DNA from: Aurantiacibacter atlanticus
GTDB lineage: Bacteria; Pseudomonadota; Alphaproteobacteria; Sphingomonadales; Sphingomonadaceae
Assembly (NCBI RefSeq): GCF_001077815.2
Contig: NZ_CP011310.1
Coordinates: 372,001 to 436,000, forward strand
DNA: 64,000 nt
Direction of reading: 5' to 3'
This document shows positions 45,586 to 53,729 of the stretch, one piece after another. The notes under the pieces are model-generated. The model saw only the letters and a program-made list of their open reading frames with translations, searched no databases and had not been told where the DNA came from. Every line of letters begins with the position of its first letter. The stretch's first letter is position 1. The position numbers and the translations under genes were made by a program.

Positions 45586-45965
45586 CCAAACGCAAGGAAA
45601 TCATCAAAGCCGAAGCGGCTCTTGCCAAGATTGATGGCCAAAGCATCGAACAGCATATTTTCCTGTGCGGCGTGTCGGACAAGCAGAAGTGCTGCAAGCA
45701 CGAGGTTGGCGACAGTGCGTGGCGCTATCTCAAGCGGAGGATGAAGGAATTGGGCCTTATAGGGCCCAAACGCACCAATGGCGGCGGTTTCCAGCGCAGC
45801 AAGGTCAATTGTCTGCAAGTCTGCGAGGCGGGGCCCATCGCGCTCGTGCTGCCAGATCGTATCTGGTATCACTCTTGCACTGAAGATGTGCTTGAACGCA
45901 TTTTGCAGGAACATCTGATTGACGGGGTCCCGGTGGAGGAGTTCCGTCTGCGGGGCGAAACTTAG
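45582..45965 (+). CDS. Thioredoxin-like [2Fe-2S] ferredoxin with CTG start
   Basis: The conserved protein needs a start upstream of the first in-frame GTG (45672), which would drop Cys29. Between the in-frame stop at 45534 and 45672 there is no ATG, GTG or TTG. CTG 45582 overlaps the PopZ stop as CTGA and has AGGAAAG 7 nt upstream. The 127-residue product has candidate ligands Cys29, Cys37 or 38, Cys77 and Cys81 ([26 protein letters not shown]), the pattern of thioredoxin-like [2Fe-2S] ferredoxins. Partner unknown. Confidence 0.75.
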   Translation: MTKRKEIIKAEAALAKIDGQSIEQHIFLCGVSDKQKCCKHEVGDSAWRYLKRRMKELGLIGPKRTNGGGFQRSKVNCLQVCEAGPIALVLPDRIWYHSCTEDVLERILQEHLIDGVPVEEFRLRGET

Positions 45966-46279
45966 CCGACCTTGTCATCCGCATCGTCAGTTTTGCCCAA
46001 ATCATCGAGCGAATTGTCGACCGCTTCGTCATGCCCCGTTCCGCTCGACAAGAAGACCAGCCCCATCAGCGCGCTCATCAACAACATTGAAAACCCAATG
46101 CCCAGCGCAGTCGCAATGAAGAAGTGCGGTGAAACATCCTCCACTTCCTTGTAAATGATCACCATTGCAATGATCACCACACCGGTGGTGATGCCGAACA
46201 TCAATCGCATCAGGCGCTTATAACGCGCCCAGGCGTGCGCAGACTTTTGCGGATCGTCGAGCGGGGAAGGGCGGACCAT
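45962..46279 (-). CDS. Small membrane protein, two helices
   Basis: A 105-residue protein: cytoplasmic basic N-terminus ([17 protein letters not shown]), helix about 36-53 ([13 protein letters not shown]), short loop, helix about 63-87 ([19 protein letters not shown]) and an acidic tail ([11 protein letters not shown]). No family recognised. Start ATG 46279 has GAGG 7 nt upstream; a longer frame to 46381 is possible but lacks such a site. Its 3' end overlaps the convergent ferredoxin gene by 4 nt. Confidence 0.65.
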   Translation of the reverse strand: MVRPSPLDDPQKSAHAWARYKRLMRLMFGITTGVVIIAMVIIYKEVEDVSPHFFIATALGIGFSMLLMSALMGLVFLSSGTGHDEAVDNSLDDLGKTDDADDKVG

Positions 46280-46415
46280 AGCCCGCCTCATGCCCGTGCG
46301 GACCCTGTCTGGCAACGGAATGGAGACAATCATTTGCCCGAAAGCGGTCATTCGTGGCACAATCGCGGGGAACGTCGCCAATGGGGCGCGTCAATTTCGC
46401 GGGAAGGAAACAGAC

Positions 46416-46844
46416 ATGACCATCGCCAAAATCCTGGAGGACCGTGAATTTTCGGTCGTGTCATGTTCTGCACACGATGGCATCCAGCATGCTGCGCGGC
46501 TGATGACAGAAAAGAAGATCGGTGCCTTGCCCGTCATGGACGGGGATCGCGTAGTCGGCATATTTTCAGAACGCGACCTGCTCTATTGTGTCGCCAAAGA
46601 AGGCGCAGAAGTGCTAGATCGCACCGTCGGAGATATCATGACTGCGCCTGCCATCACGATTACACTTGATGAAGGCGTATATTCCGCCCTTTCCATGATG
46701 ACTCGCCGGCGCATCCGCCATCTTCCGGTGGTGGACGGCGACAAGATGATCGGTTTCGTATCTATTGGGGATTTGGTGAAATACCGCATGGTGCGGATCG
46801 AGGAAGAAGCCGAGCAAATGCGCGAATATATCACTACGGCCTGA
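46416..46844 (+). CDS. CBS-domain pair protein
   Basis: A 142-residue protein that is just two tandem CBS motifs: residues about 8-65 (HDGIQHAARLMTEKKIGALP, VVGIFSERDLLYCVA) and about 75-130 (VYSALSMMTRRRIRHLPVVD, MIGFVSIGDLVKYRM). CBS pairs bind adenine nucleotides and regulate partners. The partner is unknown here. GGAAGGAAA before ATG 46416 fixes the start; the longer frame to 46290 is antisense to the neighbouring membrane gene. Confidence 0.88.
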   Translation: MTIAKILEDREFSVVSCSAHDGIQHAARLMTEKKIGALPVMDGDRVVGIFSERDLLYCVAKEGAEVLDRTVGDIMTAPAITITLDEGVYSALSMMTRRRIRHLPVVDGDKMIGFVSIGDLVKYRMVRIEEEAEQMREYITTA

Positions 46845-46887
46845 GCCTGGGCTTGAGCAAGCTGGCCGCGCAACCTACATCACATAT

Positions 46888-47214
46888 ATGGCAAACTCCC
46901 TCACTCTCAGCGCCGCTGCGGCCGAACGCGTGGCAAAGATCGCAAGCAAGATGGGCAAACCTGCCGTGCTGCGCCTTTCAGTGGAAGGCGGAGGCTGCTC
47001 GGGTTTCCAGTACAAGTTTGATCTTGGCGAAGCTGAAGGAGAAGATCTGATCAGCGAAACCGACGGTGTGAAACTGGTGGTGGATCCGGTCAGTCTCGAT
47101 CTGGTGGACGGCAGCACGGTTGATTTCATCGAATCGCTGGGGGGTGCCGCTTTCCGGGTGGAAAACCCCAATGCCGCAGCCGGTTGCGGTTGCGGTTCCT
47201 CTTTCGGGATCTAG
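46888..47214 (+). CDS. erpA: A-type Fe-S carrier, ErpA-like
   Basis: A 108-residue A-type carrier with the three ligand cysteines: VEGGGCSGFQYKFDL (Cys about 37) and AAGCGCGSSFGI. It delivers clusters to apo-proteins. It is outside the SUF operon, unlike the second A-type protein at 18434-18793, and sits just before xth, an arrangement seen in sphingomonads. The ErpA name rests on resemblance of the GGGCSGFQY segment; a generic IscA is the alternative. Confidence 0.85.
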   Translation: MANSLTLSAAAAERVAKIASKMGKPAVLRLSVEGGGCSGFQYKFDLGEAEGEDLISETDGVKLVVDPVSLDLVDGSTVDFIESLGGAAFRVENPNAAAGCGCGSSFGI

Positions 47215-47224
47215 GGACCGCTAG

Positions 47225-47998
47225 ATGCGGATTGCCAGTTTCAACATAAATGGAATCAAGGCACGTCTGCCGCGCCTGAAAGAATGGCTGGCCGAAACGC
47301 GCCCAGCGGTCGCCTGCCTGCAGGAGATCAAGACGCAGGACGAAGGTTTTCCCGCCGCCGAGTTTGAAGATATCGGATATCACGCCATCTGGCATGGCCA
47401 GAAGAGCTTTAACGGCGTCGCAATCCTGACAGACGGCGAGGCGACCGAAGATCATTCGAAGGGCTTGCCGGGTGACCCGGAGGACGAACAATCGCGCTTT
47501 ATCGAATGCGATTTTCACGGTGTTCACGTGGTCAATCTGTATCTTCCCAATGGCAATCCGCAGCCTGGACCAAAGTTCGATTACAAGCTTGCGTGGATGG
47601 ATCGCCTCCGCACACGACTGAAAGAATTGCTCGCGGCCGAAATACCGACTGTCGTGGTGGGCGATTTCAATGTCATCCCTTACGATCGCGATGTCTGGTC
47701 GGTGCGGGCGATGGCCAATGATGCGCTGATGCAGCCTGAATCGCGCGATGCCTATGCCCGCTTGCTCAATGATGGCTGGACCGATGCACTCGGCACTCTC
47801 AATCCGCGTGGTGGTGTGTGGACATATTGGGATTATCAGGCCGGCGCATGGCAGCGCGACCATGGTTTCCGCATCGATCACATGCTGCTGTCCCCCGAAT
47901 GTGCGGACAGGCTGGTGGCAGCGGGTGTCGACAAGGAACATCGCGGACGCGAAAAGGCCAGCGATCATGCCCCTGTCTGGGTCGAGCTGAGAGATTGA
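47225..47998 (+). CDS. xth: Exodeoxyribonuclease III (AP endonuclease)
   Basis: A 257-residue EEP-fold nuclease. Conserved residues include MRIASFNINGIKARLPRLKE, LQEIKTQDEGFP (catalytic Glu), VVGDFNVIPYDRDVW (Asp/Asn), RIDHMLLSPE and SDHAPVWVEL (Asp-His). It cuts DNA 5' of abasic sites and removes 3' blocks in base excision repair. Length is normal. It starts 10 nt after erpA, so the two are probably co-transcribed. Confidence 0.94.
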   Translation: MRIASFNINGIKARLPRLKEWLAETRPAVACLQEIKTQDEGFPAAEFEDIGYHAIWHGQKSFNGVAILTDGEATEDHSKGLPGDPEDEQSRFIECDFHGVHVVNLYLPNGNPQPGPKFDYKLAWMDRLRTRLKELLAAEIPTVVVGDFNVIPYDRDVWSVRAMANDALMQPESRDAYARLLNDGWTDALGTLNPRGGVWTYWDYQAGAWQRDHGFRIDHMLLSPECADRLVAAGVDKEHRGREKASDHAPVWVELRD

Positions 47999-48045
47999 CG
48001 ATCAGACCCTGCCGCCACGAGGCGCAGGACAGGATCCAAAGCCGA

Positions 48046-48723
48046 TCAGCGATAGAAGATGTGATTATCGATCTGTGCGCGGGTCGTCATGCGGTTCGCC
48101 CAGCGCGGACGCACATGTGTCGCATGAAAATACAGCGCGTCGTCTACCGGGCTTTCCCACTGGTCACGATGCGCAATGCGCGCAATGGCAACCGCGCGAT
48201 CCCACGCCGCACTGCTGCGATTGGGCTCGGGAATATGTCCACCTCGGACAAAGGAAAACTGTGAACGCTGCGTCACGACCGAGCAATAATCATCCGGGAA
48301 CACATTGCTTTCGGCCCGGTTTACTACAACTCGGGCGACGGCGAGCTGGCCATCAAGCGGTTCTCCGCGCGATTCAAAATAGACTGCCTGCGCCAGGCAC
48401 ATGACTTCGCGAGACAAGGAAACATCGGTGTCGACCGTTGTGACCAGCTGGCGAAGAGAACCCGCGTTAATTGCCACCGTTTCGACAATTTCAGCTTCTT
48501 CCGGAATGTCCTGAACCACTTCTGTGGCGACAAAGCGGACTTGCGGTTGGCTGGCACTTGCTGGTGCTTGAATGTCTGTCTGGGCCGTTTCAGTCCCGGA
48601 TTGCGATCCGTTAGACTCCGACTGGTCCTGAGCGGTTGCTTCGCTTCCTGCGACTCCGAATGAGCCGGCGAGCAAAGTTGAGGCCAGGGCGATTGCCCCG
48701 AACCGTTTGACAAAAGTTTTCAT
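48046..48723 (-). CDS. Cell wall hydrolase (SleB / Hydrolase_2 family)
   Basis: A 225-residue exported protein. It has a signal peptide (MKTFVKRFGAIALASTLLAG, cleavage near ATAQ), a Ser/Gln/Thr-rich linker of about 50 residues, then the SleB domain: CLAQAVYFESRGEPLDGQLA with the catalytic Glu, VVNRAESNVFPDDYCSVV and ALYFHATHVRPRW. The family cleaves peptidoglycan, in spores or, in proteobacteria, in growth. An acidic VVQDIPEEAEIVE stretch precedes the domain. It stands alone with a 200-nt gap upstream. Confidence 0.87.
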   Translation of the reverse strand: MKTFVKRFGAIALASTLLAGSFGVAGSEATAQDQSESNGSQSGTETAQTDIQAPASASQPQVRFVATEVVQDIPEEAEIVETVAINAGSLRQLVTTVDTDVSLSREVMCLAQAVYFESRGEPLDGQLAVARVVVNRAESNVFPDDYCSVVTQRSQFSFVRGGHIPEPNRSSAAWDRAVAIARIAHRDQWESPVDDALYFHATHVRPRWANRMTTRAQIDNHIFYR

Positions 48724-48928
48724 CGATCCCGTAACTTGAGGCGGTGAGAGATCTTACAGGTCTGCGGTCGCGGCGAAATTTTATGCCGTTTAACTACCGC
48801 GATCCGTCTCTACGGACCTGCTGATCGTCTCCCCGTCTGCGCGCTGCCATACACCACCGTATTGTGATGCGGAACAACATACGCTTTTTCGGAAGGTCGC
48901 GGGGCAGATAGCCGTGGTCGGATGATTG

Positions 48929-49273
48929 TCAAGTTGTGCGGTGCAACATACCGATAAACCGTTCTGCATTTGCGATGTCCAATTCCACGATCCAGAGATC
49001 GCTGTCCTGTTGTCGCCTTTTTTCGCAGAAATCTATGAATTCCTGCGGATTTTCAATGTCTTGCTCGCGCGAAAGTGACCATGCACGCGTTCCATCTGCC
49101 TGTGGCATTCTTTCATAAGCACGCAAGTTTGTGCCATTTTCACAACATATTACCATCAGTGTGCCGGCATCTCTTTCACCTTTGGCCATTACGGTGGCGA
49201 AGCCGCCCTCAGCCTGTACGGCACGGATAATGCCGCCAACTTCGAGATGTGCGGGAAGCCTTGCCTGGGTCAT
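48929..49273 (-). CDS. DUF1491 family protein
   Basis: A 114-residue protein that matches DUF1491: RLPAHLEVGGIIRAVQAEGG, GTLMVICCENGTNLRAYERM and DSDLWIVELDIANAERFI (split motifs). The function is unknown; the family occurs in alphaproteobacteria. ATG 49273 is 1 nt downstream of the thioesterase stop, so the genes are coupled; the frame to 49375 lies in the thioesterase. A gap of about 200 nt separates it from the cell-wall hydrolase. Confidence 0.82.
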   Translation of the reverse strand: MTQARLPAHLEVGGIIRAVQAEGGFATVMAKGERDAGTLMVICCENGTNLRAYERMPQADGTRAWSLSREQDIENPQEFIDFCEKRRQQDSDLWIVELDIANAERFIGMLHRTT

Positions 49274-49274
49274 G

Positions 49275-49769
49275 TCACTCAGGCTGACGGTAGCCGTCGA
49301 GCCCCGATAGCGCGATGTGGGACCGCATGAATGTGCCTGTTCCGCGGCCAATCTCCTCGCCCTCTTCATCGACAAGATGCGCCTCTGCGACGAAGATGCG
49401 GCGCTTTCCGCTGATCCATTGACCTTCGGCTATCACGCGGCCAGTGCGCACCGGTTTGGTGAAATGGAGATTGAACCCTGTAGTCAGCAGAAACCTGTCG
49501 GACACCAGTGAATTGGCGGCATAGAAAGCCGCATCATCCAGCATCTTGAAATAGAGTGTGCCATGTGTCGCTCCAGCCGCATGGTGGAATTTCTCTCCGG
49601 TATGAAACACGATGCGCGCGCGCCCCGGCGCAGTAATTTCCAGCCGCGAATCGAACACAGAGTTTACTGGCGCGGAGGCATATAGTTGCTCAAGCGCCCT
49701 GAAATGGACGCGCTGTCCGCGGTCATCCGCGTTCTGGGCAGCGTCAGGCGGCGTCACGATCCATCGCAT
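49275..49769 (-). CDS. PaaI-family acyl-CoA thioesterase
   Basis: A 164-residue hotdog-fold protein. Catalytic-type residues lie in HHAAGATHGTLYFKMLDDAAF; LTTGFNLHFTKPVRTGRVIA and RIFVAEAHLVDEEGEEIGRG are family typical. It hydrolyses an acyl-CoA or similar thioester; the substrate is unknown. ATG 49769 overlaps the ptsN end by 26 nt. GTG 49757 is an alternative with less overlap, and neither has a good ribosome binding site. DUF1491 follows after 1 nt. Confidence 0.8.
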   Translation of the reverse strand: MRWIVTPPDAAQNADDRGQRVHFRALEQLYASAPVNSVFDSRLEITAPGRARIVFHTGEKFHHAAGATHGTLYFKMLDDAAFYAANSLVSDRFLLTTGFNLHFTKPVRTGRVIAEGQWISGKRRIFVAEAHLVDEEGEEIGRGTGTFMRSHIALSGLDGYRQPE

Positions 49770-50205
49770 TGGTAATGAGGCTGTAAAGGGCTTCAGCATC
49801 GGATACGTCGAGCAAGGCGTCATGCATCCGCTCGTCACGCACGAGACGCGAGAGTTCTGCCAGCGCATGAAGATGCGTGGTCCCGCAATTCTCCGGCGAA
49901 ATCAGCCCAATCACCAGATCGACCGGAAGACCATCAGCCGAATCGAAAGCTACGGATCTTTCCAGCTTGAGCAGGGCAGCGATGGGGCGGCGGATATTCC
50001 CCATGCGCGCATGGGGAATAGCTACACCGCGGCCAAAGCCCGTGCTGCCAAGCTTTTCCCGCTCGTTCAGCCCCTCGAGAACGAGCGCCGCATCCAGATC
50101 CCAGGCATCAGCAAAGGTCTGCGAAAGAATATCGAGGATCTCTTCCTTGGATGCGGCGGCAGCGATAACGACCGATTCGGGCCTGAAAGATACGGAAAGA
50201 CTCAT
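49744..50205 (-). CDS. ptsN: PTS IIA-Ntr-like regulatory protein
   Basis: A 153-residue EIIA-Ntr protein. The phospho-acceptor is His65 in VAIPHARMGN, preceded by EREKLGSTGFGRG; LIGLISPENCGTTHLHALAE is the other conserved block. It receives phosphate from PtsP-PtsO and regulates potassium and stress systems. It is downstream of hpf on the same strand (120-nt gap), the common hpf-ptsN order, though rpoN is not seen here. Confidence 0.92.
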   Translation of the reverse strand: MSLSVSFRPESVVIAAAASKEEILDILSQTFADAWDLDAALVLEGLNEREKLGSTGFGRGVAIPHARMGNIRRPIAALLKLERSVAFDSADGLPVDLVIGLISPENCGTTHLHALAELSRLVRDERMHDALLDVSDAEALYSLITNAMDRDAA

Positions 50206-50325
50206 GATCTTTGATATTCACCGTGTTTACAGCCCGCCATCACGCCGAAGCGCGGCGCACGAGCTGTAATATCATCTGGTTTACAATCAGATCATCAAAA
50301 CGGAAGCATTCCGCCCGACGATTGC

Positions 50326-50895
50326 TCAGGAAGGTTCGACCCAGCCAATCGACCCGTCATCGCGGCGATACACCATATTATGACGTCCGGTGCCAGCATT
50401 TTTGAAGAACAGGGCATTGGTGTGGCGTAGATCAAGCAACATGACAGCGTCTGAAACGCTGACTTCGGGCACGTCGATGCGGGTTTCCGCGATTACCGGC
50501 GGCGATTCTTCGGTTGTCTCGGCTTCGCTGTCGGCTTCCTCGCCTGCGAAAATGGTATAGGCGGCTTCTTCTTCGCGCACTGCATGCTGCGATTGTTCAT
50601 GCCGATCCTTTAGCCTCCGCTTGTAGCGGCGCAGCTGCTTTTCAATCTTTTCTGCCGCCTGGTCGAATGCCTGGTGCGCATCATGCGCCTGCCCGTGGCT
50701 TTTGAGGATAAGTCCATGATTTACGTGGAGAACAATATCGGCAGCAAAGGCGCTGGCAGGAGCCTTGCCAAATGTCACAGTGGAGGAAATCGCCTTGCTG
50801 AAGTGCTTGTCAACGATGGTGGTAATTCGATCCGATGCATGTTCCTGGAGGGCTGCACCTGTATCGACTTGATGTCCCGACACGCGAATATCCAT
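50326..50895 (-). CDS. hpf: Ribosome hibernation-promoting factor, long form
   Basis: A 189-residue long HPF. The N-terminal RaiA-like domain has MDIRVSGHQVDTGAALQEHA and ADIVLHVNHGLILKSHGQAH. A charged linker follows, and the C-terminal dimerisation domain starts at VSVSDAVMLLDLRHTNALFF and ends in YRRDDGSIGWVEPS. Long HPF dimerises 70S ribosomes in stationary phase. Upstream gene is dnaQ on the same strand after a 56-nt gap. Translation is from ATG 50895. Confidence 0.94.
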   Translation of the reverse strand: MDIRVSGHQVDTGAALQEHASDRITTIVDKHFSKAISSTVTFGKAPASAFAADIVLHVNHGLILKSHGQAHDAHQAFDQAAEKIEKQLRRYKRRLKDRHEQSQHAVREEEAAYTIFAGEEADSEAETTEESPPVIAETRIDVPEVSVSDAVMLLDLRHTNALFFKNAGTGRHNMVYRRDDGSIGWVEPS

Positions 50896-50951
50896 GGGCG
50901 GTAACTCCTTCCCTTATCGTTTTTCGTCAGACCCAATGTGGTGAGCATTGC

Positions 50952-51638
50952 TCAAGAGGTCCATAGGGGACTTTGCAAAGATTCAAGAAATTCCCTGTGC
51001 CGGGCGAGTTCTGCAGCACTGGCGGCGTGCGGCCGGGGTGCGCGATATTCGCCGAGGCGTGGCTTGAACACTGCCGATTGAGTGCGGGAAGCGTCCGTAT
51101 TATCGGCCGCGAGTTGCAATCCGATCTGCCGCCCGCCTGTCAGTTCGACATAAACCTGCGCCAGCAATTCGGCATCGAGCAAAGCGCCGTGGAGCACACG
51201 ATGCGACCGGTCCACGCCATAGCGAGAGCATAATGCATCGAGAGAGTGCTTTGCTCCAGGGTGGCGGCGGCGCGCCAGAACCAGTGTATCCACCATCCGG
51301 TCGTGGCCAATGGCATCATGCCCGCAAAACGACAGCTCGTGGTTAAGAAAGCCAAAATCAAACTGCGCATTATGGGCGATGAGCGGCGAATCGCCGAGAA
51401 AGGCCAGCAGATCCTTAACCCCATCGCGAAACAGTGGCTTGTCCGCCAGGAAAGTCGCAGAAAGCCCGTGCACCCTTTCCGCCTCGGGCGGCATATCGCG
51501 TTCGGGATTGAAATAGGCGTGAAAGGTCTGTCCGGTCGCGACGCGATTGACCATTTCGATGCAGCCGATTTCAACCATCCGGTCTCCCGTGGCAGGATCC
51601 AGGCCAGTCGTTTCAGTATCAAAGATGATTTCGCGCAT
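50952..51638 (-). CDS. dnaQ: DNA polymerase III epsilon subunit (proofreading)
   Basis: A 228-residue 3'-5' exonuclease. ExoI is IIFDTETTGLDPATGDRMVE, ExoII is PLIAHNAQFDFGFLNHEL and ExoIII is RVLHGALLDAELLAQVYVEL (His and Asp). It proofreads for the replicase. It closes the PPSR-maf-aroE-coaE-dnaQ run left of the origin, the same order as next to Caulobacter Cori. It follows coaE after 23 nt. Confidence 0.95.
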   Translation of the reverse strand: MREIIFDTETTGLDPATGDRMVEIGCIEMVNRVATGQTFHAYFNPERDMPPEAERVHGLSATFLADKPLFRDGVKDLLAFLGDSPLIAHNAQFDFGFLNHELSFCGHDAIGHDRMVDTLVLARRRHPGAKHSLDALCSRYGVDRSHRVLHGALLDAELLAQVYVELTGGRQIGLQLAADNTDASRTQSAVFKPRLGEYRAPRPHAASAAELARHREFLESLQSPLWTS

Positions 51639-51661
51639 GTCGCCTTATCGCCCGATGCGAT

Positions 51662-52279
51662 TCATCCGCGCAAGCCGGGAACGAGCTTCTCCACCAGCTC
51701 TTCCACCGCCTTTTGCGTTTCTTCCAGCGACGTTCCGGTATCGATCACGTAATCGGCCCGTGACCGCTTCGCCACATCGGGCATTTGCAAATCGAGGATG
51801 TGGGCAAATTTCTCCTCAGTCATGCCTTCACGGGCCAAAACGCGGGCGCGCTGGGTTTCTGGCGGAGCAGAGACAACCACCACGCTATCCACGTCCTTAT
51901 CGCCCCCTTTTTCAAACAATAGCGGGATGTCGAACACCACCAGTGGTGCCTTGGCATGCTGCGCAAGAAAGGCACGGCGTGCTTCGGTAACTGCGGGATG
52001 GACAATCGATTCAAGTCGGGCGAGCGCATCGCGATCGTCAAAAACGAAAGAACCGAGCAATTGACGGTCGACGCCATCAGGGCCGGTCGTGTGGGGGAAG
52101 GCTGCGTCTATAGCGGGCAGAAGTGCGCCACCTGGCCCCTGCATCGCGCGCACTTCGCGATCGGCATCGAATACCGGCACACCCAGCGCTTCAATCATGG
52201 CGGCAACCGTGCTCTTGCCCATGGCGATAGAGCCGGTGAGGCCCATGACAAATGGCCGGGGCTCGCCTTCAGCCGTCAT
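51662..52279 (-). CDS. coaE: Dephospho-CoA kinase
   Basis: A 205-residue P-loop kinase for the last step of CoA synthesis. The P-loop is GLTGSIAMGKSTVAAMIEAL, with PVFDADREVRAM and VVFDIPLLFEKGGDKDVDSV behind it. Length matches the family. It overlaps aroE by 4 nt (ATGA) and is part of the origin-adjacent operon. Confidence 0.95.
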   Translation of the reverse strand: MTAEGEPRPFVMGLTGSIAMGKSTVAAMIEALGVPVFDADREVRAMQGPGGALLPAIDAAFPHTTGPDGVDRQLLGSFVFDDRDALARLESIVHPAVTEARRAFLAQHAKAPLVVFDIPLLFEKGGDKDVDSVVVVSAPPETQRARVLAREGMTEEKFAHILDLQMPDVAKRSRADYVIDTGTSLEETQKAVEELVEKLVPGLRG

Positions 52280-53154
52280 TGCGCCAGCAATCCGCGCAGT
52301 TCGCGATCACCGTCCTCGCGTGGAGGGGGCGCATCGAAAAGCCGCTCGAACGCAATGGCCGCCTGCCCGATCAGCATTGCATAGCCATCTATCGTGTCGA
52401 GGCCCGCAGCCTCTGCATCTTGCAGCAATTGCGTATGCAATGGGTGGGTAACGATATCATAGACGATGCTTTGCGGAGGTGCATGGCTGATGTCAAAGGC
52501 AAGGGGAGGGCTCCCATCCATGCCCAGCGGGCTGGCATTCACCACCAGATCAAGGCAGCCTTCGCGGTCATCAAAAGCAAACTCTGTTGCCTGCGCAAAA
52601 TGATCAAGCGCTGTGGTATGATGTTCGCCTTCAGGATCAATCTCATCAAGCAAAGCGCGGGCCTTGGCAATATCGCGCCCCGCCACCACCAGTGTGAACC
52701 CGTGTTCAGCCAGTGCTGCGACAATGGCGCGCGCTGCCCCGCCTGTGCCGATAATCCTGGCCATGCGGAAATAATGTTGCTGTTCCAATAGGGCGGAAAG
52801 CGGCTCCAGAAAACCTCCGACATCGGTGTTGATGCCGATCAACGCGCCGTCATGACGCCGGGTAACGGTGTTGACCGCACCAACAAGCTCCGCACCGATT
52901 TCCAGCCGGTCGAGATGCTCTACCACCGCCTGCTTATGCGGCATTGTGATATTGCAGCCGCACCAATCAGGATCGCAGCGACGGGTGGCGATATAATCGC
53001 CCAGCTGATCCGGGGTGACGTGGCATTTGCGATATTCGGCATCCAATCCCAGCTTCCTGAGCCAGAAGCCGTGAATCAGCGGCGATTTGGAATGCGCGAT
53101 CGGATCACCGATTACTTCGGCATAGGCGCGTCCGGGGCTGCTTGCAAAGTTCAT
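52276..53154 (-). CDS. aroE: Shikimate dehydrogenase
   Basis: A 292-residue enzyme of aromatic amino acid synthesis. Substrate residues lie in IAHSKSPLIHGFWLRKLG, and CNITMPHKQAVVEHLDRL has the catalytic Lys; GTGGAARAIVAALAEHG is the NADP loop. It overlaps maf and coaE by 4 nt each. Function: 3-dehydroshikimate to shikimate with NADPH. Confidence 0.94.
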   Translation of the reverse strand: MNFASSPGRAYAEVIGDPIAHSKSPLIHGFWLRKLGLDAEYRKCHVTPDQLGDYIATRRCDPDWCGCNITMPHKQAVVEHLDRLEIGAELVGAVNTVTRRHDGALIGINTDVGGFLEPLSALLEQQHYFRMARIIGTGGAARAIVAALAEHGFTLVVAGRDIAKARALLDEIDPEGEHHTTALDHFAQATEFAFDDREGCLDLVVNASPLGMDGSPPLAFDISHAPPQSIVYDIVTHPLHTQLLQDAEAAGLDTIDGYAMLIGQAAIAFERLFDAPPPREDGDRELRGLLAQ

Positions 53155-53729
53155 CGGTCAAGCTCCCCCATATTGCGCAATGCCGCCAGAACCGGTAGCA
53201 GGGGCATGCCGAGCACTGTGAATTGATCGCCCTCAATCGTTTCGAACAATTGCACGCCGAGCGCCTCTATACGGAACACGCCGACACATCCGGCAACGTC
53301 GGGCCATTCGCGTTCGAGATAGCTTTCAATGAATGCATCGGACAAATCGCGCAATTGCAGGCGGGCCATGGCGGCATGATGCCAGCCAATTTTGCCGCCG
53401 ACTGCAATAGCTGCGGCGGAATGGAGCTGCATTTCCTGGCCGGAGAAAAAGCGCAAATGGGCAGCAGCTTCGGAGCGGCTTGCCGGCTTGTCGAAGCGGC
53501 GGCCATCCACCACCACCAGCGAATCGCTACCCAGAACGGGCAAGCTTTCCTCACCGGTCGCCAGCGACTTGGCCTCTGCCAGTGCCAGTGCAACGCTTTC
53601 TGGCCGGGCGTCTGCCATGTCAGCTTCTATCGCACGCTCATCCAGATCGGCAGGCCTGGCGATGAAAGCCACGCCTGCGCTTTCAAGCATCGCCTGTCGC
53701 GAAGCGGATTTGGATGCCAGCACGATCAT
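53151..53729 (-). CDS. maf: Maf-like nucleotide pyrophosphatase
   Basis: A 192-residue Maf/Ham1-fold protein. It has MIVLASKSASRQAMLESAGV, RPADLDERAIEADMADARPE, VLGSDSLVVVDGRRFDKPAS and the GCVGVFRIEALGVQLFETIE segment. Maf proteins hydrolyse non-canonical or pyrimidine nucleoside triphosphates. The initial SASRQAM differs from the common SASPRR motif. It overlaps PPSR by 4 nt. Confidence 0.9.
   Translation of the reverse strand: MIVLASKSASRQAMLESAGVAFIARPADLDERAIEADMADARPESVALALAEAKSLATGEESLPVLGSDSLVVVDGRRFDKPASRSEAAAHLRFFSGQEMQLHSAAAIAVGGKIGWHHAAMARLQLRDLSDAFIESYLEREWPDVAGCVGVFRIEALGVQLFETIEGDQFTVLGMPLLPVLAALRNMGELDR

Noticed and set aside
45672..45965. GTG 45672 as the ferredoxin start
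   Set aside because: It removes the conserved first cysteine and has no ribosome binding site; the CTG overlap with popZ is a better start.
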